Shown here: piece after piece, positions 34,973 through 43,664 of the stretch
How positions within the stretch are numbered: position 1 is the first letter of the stretch
How the letters are laid out: each line of letters begins with the position of its first letter
Origin: Gammaproteobacteria bacterium
GTDB lineage: Bacteria > Pseudomonadota > Gammaproteobacteria > Pseudomonadales > Alcanivoracaceae
DNA length: 64,000 nt
Assembly: GCA_018067045.1 (NCBI GenBank)
Contig: JAGPVL010000009.1
Span: 60,323-124,322, forward strand
Direction: 5' to 3'
Translations under genes and position numbers: made by a program
Notes under the pieces: generated by a model
What the model was told of the DNA's origin: nothing
Database searches by the model: none
The model's input: only the letters and a program-made list of their open reading frames with translations

Positions 34973-36052
34973 TTATTGGGCGACGGTGCCCAGCTGCTGC
35001 CTATATTGGGATGGTGTCATCCCCGTCCATATGCGGAAACGCCGTTGCAACGCCCGCACATCTGCAAAGCCAAGCAAACCCGCCACATCCGCCACACTCA
35101 ATGAAGCGTCACCCAGATATTCTCGGGCCAGCTGCGCACGCAGGCTGTCCAGCTGCTGCTGCCAACTGCTGTCGTTTTCCGCTAAGCGTCGATCCAGTGT
35201 GCGCGCCGACATGCCCAAGCGCCTCGCCACCTCTTCGCGCTGAGGCGCTCGTCCCGGCAGCAGGCCGCGCATTTGTCGACGCACTGAACTAAGCCAGTCG
35301 CGCTGCAGCTTTTGCTCCGCGAGCTGCTGTTCCGCCAGCTCAACCGCGAGCTGACGCTGACGAGTATCGTGAATATTAATAGGTCGCGCCAACAGCTCCG
35401 CCGACAATAGTGCAGACGACGCCGGCGCATCAAACTCGATTGGACAGCGATACAAGGCTTCCATTTGCTGGCGCATTTCACGAGGCGGAGCAGGATAGGC
35501 AAAGGTCATACGCTCAGACGCAGGGAAATCCGACGGGAACACCACACTGACGAAATTGGCGAGCAACGCAAACATATTGTCCGCAAGATGGCGGCGCAAC
35601 ACCGCGTTACCGCTCACCATTGTCCAGGTAGCCAACAAGCCACCGTCATCCAACTCTTCAAGCACAAATCCGTGAATCGTACCGCCGCCAAGCTCCTGAA
35701 AACGCAGGCCCAGCTGAACGCCCTCTCGCATATTCATTGAACTAAACAACAGGTTGCTCAGTGCGCCATACAAACCCGGCATTAGTTGATGACCGAGATG
35801 GAAACCAAAGTATTCATCACCACTGGCGAGCAGCATGTCCATAAAAAAGGCGTCGAAGATATCACCGGACAAACGACTGGCGGGCTGCATGGCCACATCT
35901 GGATCAACACCACGCTGGCGTAACAAATCACGCGCGGGCACGCCAAGGCGCTCGCCCGCTAGAATAAAGTGGGCGACTGCAATGCCACCTATATAGTCTT
36001 CATTGAGGCTCAAGCCCTCTGCCATTCGTTTACTCACCTGCGCCTTCTGCAT
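34973..36052 (-). CDS. AraC-family transcriptional regulator (Arabinose_bd-type N-terminus)
   Basis: This 359-residue regulator has an N-terminal ligand-binding domain of the Arabinose_bd type (about 35-215) and a C-terminal AraC DNA-binding domain (about 260-355), with REEVARRLGMSARTLDRRL and LSVADVAGLLGFADVRALQRRFRIWTGMTPSQYR. Such OruR/ArgR-like regulators often control nearby lipid or amino-acid catabolic genes; the adjacent lipoprotein hydrolase gene is a candidate target. ATG 36052 lacks a strong ribosome-binding site; an internal Met at residue 10 is an alternative. Confidence 0.88.
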   Translation of the reverse strand: MQKAQVSKRMAEGLSLNEDYIGGIAVAHFILAGERLGVPARDLLRQRGVDPDVAMQPASRLSGDIFDAFFMDMLLASGDEYFGFHLGHQLMPGLYGALSNLLFSSMNMREGVQLGLRFQELGGGTIHGFVLEELDDGGLLATWTMVSGNAVLRRHLADNMFALLANFVSVVFPSDFPASERMTFAYPAPPREMRQQMEALYRCPIEFDAPASSALLSAELLARPINIHDTRQRQLAVELAEQQLAEQKLQRDWLSSVRRQMRGLLPGRAPQREEVARRLGMSARTLDRRLAENDSSWQQQLDSLRAQLAREYLGDASLSVADVAGLLGFADVRALQRRFRIWTGMTPSQYRQQLGTVAQ

Positions 36053-36408
36053 GCAATATCTATCATTCCACTTTAAACAATAGCCAGTTCGGCGTTTAAC
36101 TACTACACATCATACGATGACCGCAGCGTACTAGCGTTATGCTTTGTAGAATAACACTGAAACCGCTTAGGAGCCTCTGCTCCCCAATCGAGAGATTATT
36201 TTAAACTTGTGCCGCGAGCAGAAAAAGTGGCGCGATCAGCGCTGTTTTCACAGAACATGCGTACACTATGGATGAGACCCTTTCACAGCAGGACTCGCCA
36301 CGCTAAGGTGACGCTAGCAGTGCGATCCGAACGTTACGACACCGCAATCGGTGATTCTTGATCGCATTCAACTAAGCGACAGAAGTAAGCAAGAAAAGTG
36401 AGCAAGAA
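36053..36408. other. Divergent promoter region, araC-type gene and dgt
   Basis: No gene is visible in these 356 bases. It should contain promoters for the AraC-type regulator (minus) and dgt (plus). No clear operator was seen. Confidence 0.4.
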
Positions 36409-37764
36409 ATGGACTGGCATACACTGCTGAACAAAAGTCGCCTCGGCGACCGACCGGCAAAAGACGAAAGTGGCCGCACCGCGTTTCTACGCGATCACGA
36501 CAAAATTATTTTCTCTGGCGCGTTTCGACGGCTAGCGCGCAAGACCCAAGTACACCCTCTGGCCACGAACGACCACGTCCACAACCGCCTCACTCACTCT
36601 CTAGAAGTCTCTTGTGTCGGTCGCACATTGGGCATTCGTGTTGGCGAGCGTCTTCGCTCGGAAGGACTGCTGCCAAGCGGCATCGATTCGGCAGACTTTG
36701 GCGATATCGTTCAATCTGCCTGCCTGTCCCACGACATTGGCAATCCACCTTTTGGACATACCGGTGAACGTGCCATTCGCGCCTGGTTTCGCCACCAAGG
36801 CGCCCCGTACCTTGAACAGATGACGCCCGCGCAGCGATCCGATCTCACATTTTTCGAAGGCAACGCGGAAGGTTTTCGTATTTTAACGAAATCTGAATAT
36901 CACCTTTACGATGATGGCATGCGTTTAACCTACGCCACACTGGCAACATTCTTGAAGTATCCGTGGCTTTCCGAAAAAGCAGCGCAAGATGACTGCGTGC
37001 GACCCGGAAAATACAGCGCCTTCTTAGCCGACGCCGAAGCTTTCAATGAAGTCTGCCGCGCAACCGGCTTGGTGCAACTTGGCCCCAATCATTACGCCCG
37101 CCATCCGCTCACGTATCTGATGGAAGCTGCCGACGATTTTTGCTATGCCATTATTGATCTCGAAGATGGCTTAGAAATGGATTTGCTCCATTGGGATGAG
37201 GTTTATGCATTGCTGTCTCCCGCCATTCCGGACAGCGACGAAGTGCGCAAGTTAATTCAATCAGATATCCGTGTTGGTCGAAAGGCGGCGTTGCTACGCG
37301 GAAAGATTATCGAAACGTTTATTGCCGCCGGTGTCGAAGCGTTCATTGAAAACTATGACGCGCTGCTGAACGGAACATTGCAAGGCGATTTAATTTCCCA
37401 TTGCTCGAAAGAGGTTTATAACGTCGTCGAAGATGCGAAACAGCTGGCACGCAAGAAAGTATTCGAGCACCCACGCAAAGTCGAGCTAGAGATCGGCGCA
37501 TATGAAGTGATTAGCACCTTACTGAATGGCTTAATCGAAGCCACGGTATCTTATGCCAAGGGCGACGATTCAAATTATCGCCACCAACGCATTATTGATT
37601 TAATTGGCAAGCACAGCTTCCCACCGACACTGCATGATTTGCCAGAACAAGAACGCATCTATCAATGCATTATGCGCACAGTGGATTTCCTCTCCGGCAT
37701 GACCGATAACTACGCAACCTATCTGGCCAAGCAGTTCGCCGGCATGGCCGAGACGCGCTATTAG
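36409..37764 (+). CDS. dgt: dGTP triphosphohydrolase-like HD-domain protein
   Basis: This 451-residue cytosolic HD-superfamily enzyme is predicted to cleave dGTP or other dNTPs to the nucleoside and triphosphate. The metal motifs are HNRLTHSLEVSCVGRTLG (first His), then SACLSHDIGNPPFGHTGE (the HD pair). A conserved YLMEAADDFCYAIIDLEDG segment adds the last Asp. Length fits the type found in many Proteobacteria. ATG 36409. A strong terminator follows at 37823-37859, so it is monocistronic. Confidence 0.93.
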   Translation: MDWHTLLNKSRLGDRPAKDESGRTAFLRDHDKIIFSGAFRRLARKTQVHPLATNDHVHNRLTHSLEVSCVGRTLGIRVGERLRSEGLLPSGIDSADFGDIVQSACLSHDIGNPPFGHTGERAIRAWFRHQGAPYLEQMTPAQRSDLTFFEGNAEGFRILTKSEYHLYDDGMRLTYATLATFLKYPWLSEKAAQDDCVRPGKYSAFLADAEAFNEVCRATGLVQLGPNHYARHPLTYLMEAADDFCYAIIDLEDGLEMDLLHWDEVYALLSPAIPDSDEVRKLIQSDIRVGRKAALLRGKIIETFIAAGVEAFIENYDALLNGTLQGDLISHCSKEVYNVVEDAKQLARKKVFEHPRKVELEIGAYEVISTLLNGLIEATVSYAKGDDSNYRHQRIIDLIGKHSFPPTLHDLPEQERIYQCIMRTVDFLSGMTDNYATYLAKQFAGMAETRY

Positions 37765-37822
37765 AATGAGTCATTGCTTCTTTCTGATCTAACGCTGATC
37801 ATTTCGAGAAAATACTGCGACC

Positions 37823-37859
37823 ACAAAAAAGCGGAGCCTTATGGGCTCCGCTTTTTTGT
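37823..37859 (+). terminator. Rho-independent terminator after dgt (bidirectional)
   Basis: A stem of about 14 bp, AAAAGCGGAGCC/GGCTCCGCTTTT, with loop TTAT and a T-run on both strands. It ends dgt and may also protect against transcription from the minus-strand arfB. Confidence 0.9.
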
Positions 37860-38036
37860 GCACTAACAATAATACTGGCGCGTATTGCAAACCAATAATT
37901 CCGACGCCGAAGTCACCGAGACCGTGTTCTCGCCTTCCTAAGGTTGATGTGTTGGCAGAGAGAAACCGACAGCTAGGTCGGCAGAGCGCATGTTAAAATT
38001 ATGGCATCGTCGGCGTCGACAGGCTGCATCTTTATC

Positions 38037-38450
38037 TTAGTCCATCGGCTTGCCGCGCAGCGCCTTAATGCTGCCGCGCTTAGTCTTGCTGTCCATTCTG
38101 CGCTGCTGCGAACCTTTGGTCGCCTTCGTGGGACGGCGCACCTTTTGTATCACGCCAACGCTTCGAACTAATTCTTGCAGCCGTTCCAACGCATCTTCAC
38201 GATTTTTTTCTTGTGTGCGGAACTGCTGCGCCTTAATCACTATCACACCATCTTTATTAAGACGTTTATCATTCAGTTTTAGTAACTGCTCTTTATAGAC
38301 CGGCGGCAAGGATGACGCCTGCACATCAAAACGCAAATGAATCGCCGACGATACCTTGTTGACGTTTTGGCCTCCCGCACCTTGAGCACGAATGGCACAC
38401 AACTCAATCTCGTCATCTGCGATGGAAATAGCATTAGTAATCGAAAGCAT
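38037..38450 (-). CDS. arfB: Ribosome-rescue hydrolase ArfB (YaeJ)
   Basis: This 137-residue protein has the GGQ motif (residues 26-28, in RAQGAGGQNVNKVSSA) that hydrolyses peptidyl-tRNA on stalled ribosomes, and a basic C-terminal tail (about 105-135, rich in Lys and Arg) that enters the mRNA channel. Both hallmarks of ArfB are present and the length fits. ATG 38450. It is a single gene. Confidence 0.93.
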   Translation of the reverse strand: MLSITNAISIADDEIELCAIRAQGAGGQNVNKVSSAIHLRFDVQASSLPPVYKEQLLKLNDKRLNKDGVIVIKAQQFRTQEKNREDALERLQELVRSVGVIQKVRRPTKATKGSQQRRMDSKTKRGSIKALRGKPMD

Positions 38451-38571
38451 AGAACATTCCCATCGACACGCGTTTCACATTATTTCGAAGTATAATTTAG
38501 CGACTTAATACCCTACTATTGACCGCCACTCTTATGGCGTATGGCAATCAAAACTAAACGCCTGTAGCTGA

Positions 38572-38838
38572 CTACTCGTCACCCTCAGACAACTTCAACA
38601 AATCCCGCGCGTAGGCATTCACATCAAACGACTCGCTCTTCTCCAGCGAAACCGAAATATGATACGCCAGCACGTCCGCCATCTGTTCCAGCGCGACCTC
38701 ATGCTCCACGCCACTCGACGTTAGCGCCAGCATCACCAACCCCGCTTCTCGTGGATGGCCATCACTGATCTGGTTCTCGACCGCTTCAACCAATGCCTGC
38801 ATGGCAAATTCATCTTCCGCTTGTTCCATTTCTTCCAT
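38572..38838 (-). CDS. Small acidic protein of unknown function
   Basis: This 88-residue protein is strongly acidic and predicted all-helical, with no signal peptide or membrane segment. No family was recognised. ATG 38838 is the first of two close Met codons. It lies 122 bases upstream of arfB on the same strand. Confidence 0.6.
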   Translation of the reverse strand: MEEMEQAEDEFAMQALVEAVENQISDGHPREAGLVMLALTSSGVEHEVALEQMADVLAYHISVSLEKSESFDVNAYARDLLKLSEGDE

Positions 38839-39047
38839 AGTGACGCCCTTCTATCCTCAGTATGTGGTCAATAAAACGAATTCTAATCGATTCGTGCCGC
38901 ACTTGCCTGCCCAGCTCATAATATCCTCAGCCTTTCATTCGCCGCATTTGCACATAGGCTCGCCAGAGGGCTAACAGACGAAAGTATAAATCTATCGTGC
39001 AACGCAACAAACCAAGAGCGTTATTGATGTTCTGGTTAGCGCTTAGT

Positions 39048-39398
39048 TTATGCATGCTGCAAAATATTCAGCAATTTTCCGAAGGGATCGCGAACGTAAA
39101 ATCGACGGACGCCCCAAGGCTCACTCGCCGGGCCATATTCTATTCGATGCCCAGCGTTCTTAACGGCAGATAACACTGCATCCAGATCGTCCACCTCAAT
39201 AGAGAAGTCGGGCACCGGCGTGCCCGACCCTCCTTCAGAAGCAATGCTTATTTGCACATTCATTTTTTCAGATGAACCAAAAGTTTGAATCCAGCCATGG
39301 TCCATTAGAAGCTCGAGGCCAAGAATATCTCTGTAAAATTGAGCCGCTTTATCAACCTGCTGGCTAGCGATATTCGCAACGATTCGATTCACTTTCAT
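39048..39398 (-). CDS. VOC-family glyoxalase-like protein
   Basis: This 116-residue protein has the vicinal oxygen chelate fold: a strand-helix-strand repeat beginning VNRIVANIASQQVDKAAQFYRDILGL and ending RRFYVRDPFGKLLNILQHA. One metal-binding Glu-type position is visible in FSIEVDD. The function may be in resistance or dioxygenase-like reactions, but the substrate is unknown. ATG 39398 starts the domain; the open frame extends to 39569 without domain features. Confidence 0.85.
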   Translation of the reverse strand: MKVNRIVANIASQQVDKAAQFYRDILGLELLMDHGWIQTFGSSEKMNVQISIASEGGSGTPVPDFSIEVDDLDAVLSAVKNAGHRIEYGPASEPWGVRRFYVRDPFGKLLNILQHA

Positions 39399-39770
39399 AT
39401 CATTCTCAATACAATCAAGACAGCCATAACTTAACAGCCAACATCCCATTCTATAACCTGTCTCGCTTACGCGCCGGTTAACGCGGTGATGCTGCAACAT
39501 GGATTCCATCGGCAAAATTCGCGCGCACCCAACGTCCATCACAACATATCGCGCTCTTTGTGCGCCCATAACAGGCGATGGCCGCCATATGTGATGGGTG
39601 TCGCAAGTTATTCCCTAATTCGCCATATCCCAATTGGCTTTGTCCGCTGCTCGCCCGAAAATACTCTCTGGCTGTCTTGATGTCGCTTAGTGTGAGACCC
39701 TCTCGACCATTCGCGGAGGTTAACGTACAAGCCGCGTCCATTATTTATCTTCACAGGGAGCTCCTAGATC
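39399..39770. other. Intergenic region upstream of the LemA operon
   Basis: About 370 bases without a convincing gene; it should hold the promoter of lemA-TPM-TPM (plus) and of the VOC gene (minus). Open frames on both strands here lack ribosome-binding sites and family features. Confidence 0.4.
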
Positions 39771-40379
39771 ATGCACACACTGCCAACCTACCCCCGTCTG
39801 CGCACGCTAACAGCGCTGCTTATGCTGGCGTTTCTGATCACCGGCTGCGGCATTAACAACATTCCCACCTATGACGAAAAGGTTAAGGCCGCTTGGTCAC
39901 AGGTTGAAAATCAATATCAGCGCCGTGCGGATCTGATTCCCAACCTAGTGGAAACGGTTAAAGGCTTTGCCAGCCAAGAAAAGGAAACGCTGACCGCCGT
40001 TATTGAGGCGCGCTCCAAGGCGACGTCTATTCAGGTGGACGACAGCATTCTGAACAACCCCGAGAAGCTCAAGCAGTTTCAACAAGCGCAAGGCGAGCTG
40101 AGCAGTGCGCTGAGTCGATTGATGGTGGTCTCTGAACGTTACCCCGATCTGAAGTCCAACCAGAATTTCCTCGCGCTGCAATCGCAGCTCGAAGGCACTG
40201 AAAACCGGATCGCCGTCGCACGCCGTGATTTCATTAAAGCGGTCGAAGTCTACAACACGGAAATCCGTACCTTCCCGGGCAAAATCTGGCACAGCATTCT
40301 CTACGGCGAGATGGAACCGCGTGAGAACTTCGAAGCCACCACCGAAAATGCCGAACAGGCGCCCAAGGTGGAGTTTTAA
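39771..40379 (+). CDS. lemA: LemA-family lipoprotein
   Basis: This 202-residue protein has a lipoprotein signal (LLMLAFLITGC) and a helical LemA domain with AAWSQVENQYQRRADLIPNLVETVKGFASQE. LemA proteins are periplasmic or membrane-anchored helical proteins that are often co-encoded with TPM-domain proteins, as here. Their biochemical role is unclear. ATG 39771 has AGGGAG upstream. The next gene starts directly after its stop codon, so this is an operon. Confidence 0.92.
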   Translation: MHTLPTYPRLRTLTALLMLAFLITGCGINNIPTYDEKVKAAWSQVENQYQRRADLIPNLVETVKGFASQEKETLTAVIEARSKATSIQVDDSILNNPEKLKQFQQAQGELSSALSRLMVVSERYPDLKSNQNFLALQSQLEGTENRIAVARRDFIKAVEVYNTEIRTFPGKIWHSILYGEMEPRENFEATTENAEQAPKVEF

Positions 40380-41144
40380 ATGCGGTTTTCTTCGCACGCC
40401 CCTATCACTGCCATCCTTGCCCTGATCGTCTTGCCGCTATCAGCGGCTCTGGCTGCCTCCGGCCCAGCATTCCCCGAGCTTAGCGGACGTGTGGTGGACA
40501 ACGCCGAGATGCTCAGTCCTGCCGCCGAAGCTCAGATCACGCAGATGCTCCAAGCCCACGAACAAGGCACCACCGAACAAGTCGTCGTGGTGACGGTGCC
40601 GAACCTGCAGGGCTACCCGATAGAAGACTACGGTTATCAGCTGGGGCGGCACTGGGGCATCGGCCAGAAAGGCGAAGACAATGGCGCCCTGCTCATCGTT
40701 GCCAAGCAAGAGCGCAAGATGCGCATTGAAGTGGGCTATGGCCTAGAGGGTCGCCTCACCGATGCAGCCACCTCCACCATCATTAATCAGATTATGACGC
40801 CTGCGTTCAAACAGGGTCAGTTTGAGCAGGGTATTGGCAACGGCGTAGCCGCCATGGTGAAAGTACTCGGCGGCGAACCCTTGGCCGTGCCGAATCGGAC
40901 TGCCCGTAACGGTAAGAAGAAGGAGCTGCCCCTCGCCTCCCTGCTACTGACGATCATGCTGGTCCTAGTGTTCATCTTTGGCGGCGGCCGTAGTGGCCGT
41001 GGTGGCGGAGCACTCTTAGGTGGCGCGTTACTCGGCGCAGGCATGGGCGGTCGTGGCGGCTTCAGCGGCGGCGGTTTCGGTGGTGGTGGTTTTGGCGGCG
41101 GGGGCGGCGGCTTCGGTGGCGGCGGCGGATCCGGCGGCTGGTAA
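40380..41144 (+). CDS. TPM-domain protein (YgcG-like) with Gly-rich C-terminus
   Basis: This 254-residue protein has a signal peptide (about 1-25) and a TPM domain (about 35-160) with LSGRVVDNAEMLSPAAEAQITQ and KMRIEVGYGLEGRLTDA. One membrane helix (about 182-198) and a tail of about 55 residues made of Gly-Phe-Gly-Gly repeats follow. TPM proteins of this type, paired with LemA, are linked to envelope maintenance; some family members are phosphatases. ATG 40380 follows the lemA stop with no gap. Confidence 0.92.
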   Translation: MRFSSHAPITAILALIVLPLSAALAASGPAFPELSGRVVDNAEMLSPAAEAQITQMLQAHEQGTTEQVVVVTVPNLQGYPIEDYGYQLGRHWGIGQKGEDNGALLIVAKQERKMRIEVGYGLEGRLTDAATSTIINQIMTPAFKQGQFEQGIGNGVAAMVKVLGGEPLAVPNRTARNGKKKELPLASLLLTIMLVLVFIFGGGRSGRGGGALLGGALLGAGMGGRGGFSGGGFGGGGFGGGGGGFGGGGGSGGW

Positions 41145-41198
41145 CGACACGACACTCATCGACCCAACCGTCTTTCACCCATTAAAAAGCGATAACCC

Positions 41199-41816
41199 AT
41201 GACATTATTAAACAAGCAGGAACAGGAACAAGTCGCAGCGGCCATCAGTGCCGTCGAGCGCGAAACGGACGCGGAAATGGTAACCGTGCTGACCGCCAAA
41301 GCGGATAACTACGCCTATATCCCCCTCCTCTGGGCGGGACTCATCGCACTGATCATTCCCGGCGTTATTAATTACTTTGCTGCCTGGCTGACCGTAGACA
41401 CATTACTGCTCAGCCAATGGGCCGTATTTATCGTGCTCAGTCTGCTATTCCGTATTCCCGCCATCAACATGCGACTCGTGCCCAGGTCCGTGCGTTACTG
41501 GCGTGCGTCTAATCTAGCCCGACGTCAGTTTCTAGAGCAAAACCTGCACCACACGGCCGGCCAAACCGGCATGCTGATTTTTGTTTCAGAAGCCGAGCGC
41601 TACGTTGAGATTTTGGTCGACCAGGGCATCTCCAGCAAAATAGATAACCAAGCCTGGGAAGACATCATCTCGACCTTCACCAAACAGGTGAAACAAGGCA
41701 AAACATTAGAAGGCTTTCTCACTTGCATCGAAGCCTGCGGCACACACCTAAAAGCCACAGTGCCCGCCACCGGCGAGAAAAATGAATTGCCGAATCATCT
41801 GGTGATATTGTCTTAA
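41199..41816 (+). CDS. Second TPM-domain membrane protein
   Basis: This 205-residue protein has a short TPM half-domain at the N-terminus (EQVAAAISAVERETDAEMV), two membrane helices (about 38-60 and 68-88), and the remaining TPM part (about 100-200) with MLIFVSEAERYVEILVDQGIS. It is the third gene of the LemA operon, 54 bases after the previous gene. The three products likely form a membrane-bound complex. Confidence 0.88.
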   Translation: MTLLNKQEQEQVAAAISAVERETDAEMVTVLTAKADNYAYIPLLWAGLIALIIPGVINYFAAWLTVDTLLLSQWAVFIVLSLLFRIPAINMRLVPRSVRYWRASNLARRQFLEQNLHHTAGQTGMLIFVSEAERYVEILVDQGISSKIDNQAWEDIISTFTKQVKQGKTLEGFLTCIEACGTHLKATVPATGEKNELPNHLVILS

Positions 41817-41932
41817 CGCGGGGACGTAGGAACGCAGGAACATAGTTGCGAACGGTAAGATGGCGCTGTGCTATAGCAGCGCCGAGGCATGCGGCGCTAC
41901 GCCGTCGTGCCAAAGACTAACTGTCTAGGTAG

Positions 41933-42103
41933 CTAGTCTTTTTTCTCTATCGTTATCTCTAGCGATTTACTGTTTCCGGCAAACCACTTCTGAACATACA
42001 GAGAGCCGATAATAGGCGCGGCGCCCTCTTCAGGCATTTCCTTATAGCGAACGCTGTTTTTAGTTTCTTTCTCGTATTCAAACATAACTACTTTCTTTGA
42101 CAT
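41933..42103 (-). CDS. Small conserved protein of unknown function
   Basis: This 56-residue protein begins MSKKVVMFEYEKETKNSVRY and contains IIGSLYVQKWFAG. The pattern resembles small conserved proteins of unknown function in several bacterial groups (recalled, not searched). Probably a small beta-rich fold. ATG 42103 has AGCGGG upstream; the open frame to 42166 overlaps the MATE gene by seven bases but has no better start. Confidence 0.6.
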   Translation of the reverse strand: MSKKVVMFEYEKETKNSVRYKEMPEEGAAPIIGSLYVQKWFAGNSKSLEITIEKKD

Positions 42104-42159
42104 AAAATTTTCCCGCTCAACCTTTAAGCCACAGGCAACCATGGCGATCAAATCGTATG

Positions 42160-43521
42160 CTAACAACTATTGGATGACGCTTGGGCATTCTTTCTCGGGG
42201 CCTTTTCAAGCGCTTTTTTAAAGCCCTTCTGATAGAGCAGCCATGCCATAAGGCCTGCTGCTAGGTTGCCCGCCATTGCGCCGCTCATCAAACCGTCAAG
42301 TCCTGCTATTTTACTGCCTATCCACAATAGCGGCAGATAACACAGAAATAATCGCAAGCAAGATATTAATAACGCTCGCATAGGCAGCCCCATGGCATTA
42401 CACACCGAGACCATCATCATGCAAAGACCCAGCGCGCCATAACTGAGAGGAACTCTTAATAGGTAATCTTGCAATACGGTTGAGACAGAAATATCGGTGG
42501 CCATTAAGGTGCTGATGTCGTCACAGAGCAGCAGCCATATGAGCGCAATTGCCAACTGCCATATCAAAACAAATTTCACCGCAAGTTTAACCAACTGACG
42601 AATACTGTCGAGATCGCCTGCGCCCCAATAGCGCCCAATCATCGGCGGCATCGACATGGTAAGTGCAAGCACGACAACAATGGAGAAAAACTCTAAGCGC
42701 GTACCCAGCCCCCATGCCGCCACGGCGGCGGTGCCGTATGCGGCAACTAATGCAGTCGCGAACATGGCGGAGATCGAAGGCATAAGCTGACTCAACATCG
42801 CCGGGCCGGTAATGCTGCCGATTTGCTTTATTGAAGGAAAGATTGCACCTCGCTCAAAATGAAATTTAAGCCAATGCAAGGATATAACTCTGGGGAAAAC
42901 GACCAAGCAACCAAGAAGAAACGAGACGATGGTGGCATATGCCGCGCCAGCAAGCCCCCAATCGAAAACAAAAATAAAAAGTGGATCGAGGCCAATATTA
43001 ATCAGGCTGGTCACCACCATTGTGATGCCCGGCAACAGGGTATTGCCGTGCGCCCGACAAAGACTATAGCCAAAGTAAAGCATCGCACCGATCCACGCGC
43101 TTGCTAGCCAAGGCATCCAAAAGAGTGACAGCGTAGGCAGTAATTCCGGCTCACCGCCAAGCATATTCAATATCGGCGCGCGCAAAAACCACAAGGCCAA
43201 ACAGAGCAACGCAATCAATGACGCGCCAATAATAATTACCAACCCACCAAGCTGCTTTGCCCGGCCGGTATCGTTTGCACCCAATGCCTGTGAAATCAGC
43301 GCCGTCGTGGCAATTCCTAACCCAACTTGAAAACCAATAATCAATTGATAGATCGGCACCGTAAAACCGACAGCGGCTAACGGCGCAACACCTAACTGCG
43401 CAATAAAAATGCTGTCGGCCAACTGAAAGCTCATCAACGACAAAGCACCAAACAACATTGGCCATGTCATTTGAAAAAGCGTGCGGCTTAATGAGGTTGT
43501 AGTGGTGGCTTCAGAGGTCAT
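42160..43521 (-). CDS. MATE-family multidrug efflux transporter
   Basis: This 453-residue inner-membrane protein has 12 hydrophobic segments in two similar halves, as expected for MATE Na+ or H+ antiporters (first half with PMLFGALSLMSFQLADSIFIAQ, second half with ITGPAMLSQLMPSISAMFATA). Length matches the family. The substrate is unknown. It lies upstream of the 56-residue gene on the same strand, 56 bases away. Confidence 0.9.
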   Translation of the reverse strand: MTSEATTTTSLSRTLFQMTWPMLFGALSLMSFQLADSIFIAQLGVAPLAAVGFTVPIYQLIIGFQVGLGIATTALISQALGANDTGRAKQLGGLVIIIGASLIALLCLALWFLRAPILNMLGGEPELLPTLSLFWMPWLASAWIGAMLYFGYSLCRAHGNTLLPGITMVVTSLINIGLDPLFIFVFDWGLAGAAYATIVSFLLGCLVVFPRVISLHWLKFHFERGAIFPSIKQIGSITGPAMLSQLMPSISAMFATALVAAYGTAAVAAWGLGTRLEFFSIVVVLALTMSMPPMIGRYWGAGDLDSIRQLVKLAVKFVLIWQLAIALIWLLLCDDISTLMATDISVSTVLQDYLLRVPLSYGALGLCMMMVSVCNAMGLPMRALLISCLRLFLCYLPLLWIGSKIAGLDGLMSGAMAGNLAAGLMAWLLYQKGFKKALEKAPRKNAQASSNSC

Positions 43522-43664
43522 GATGGCCTTGGCTGGGAAGGAGAGTTAACAAGCCTAGAGCATTCTTATGGTGCATAACGCCGGCCTTCTTAGGAAACAT
43601 CGCGCCACCTGTAAATTATAAATTACGATGGCGCTAGAATATTATGGCTGTCAAATTATTCCCC

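Noticed and set aside
39478..39741. 87-codon minus-strand open frame before lemA
   Set aside because: It lacks a start signal and conserved features and covers a probable promoter region.
40817..41155. Pro-rich minus-strand frame
   Set aside because: It is the antisense of the Gly-rich tail of the TPM-domain protein.
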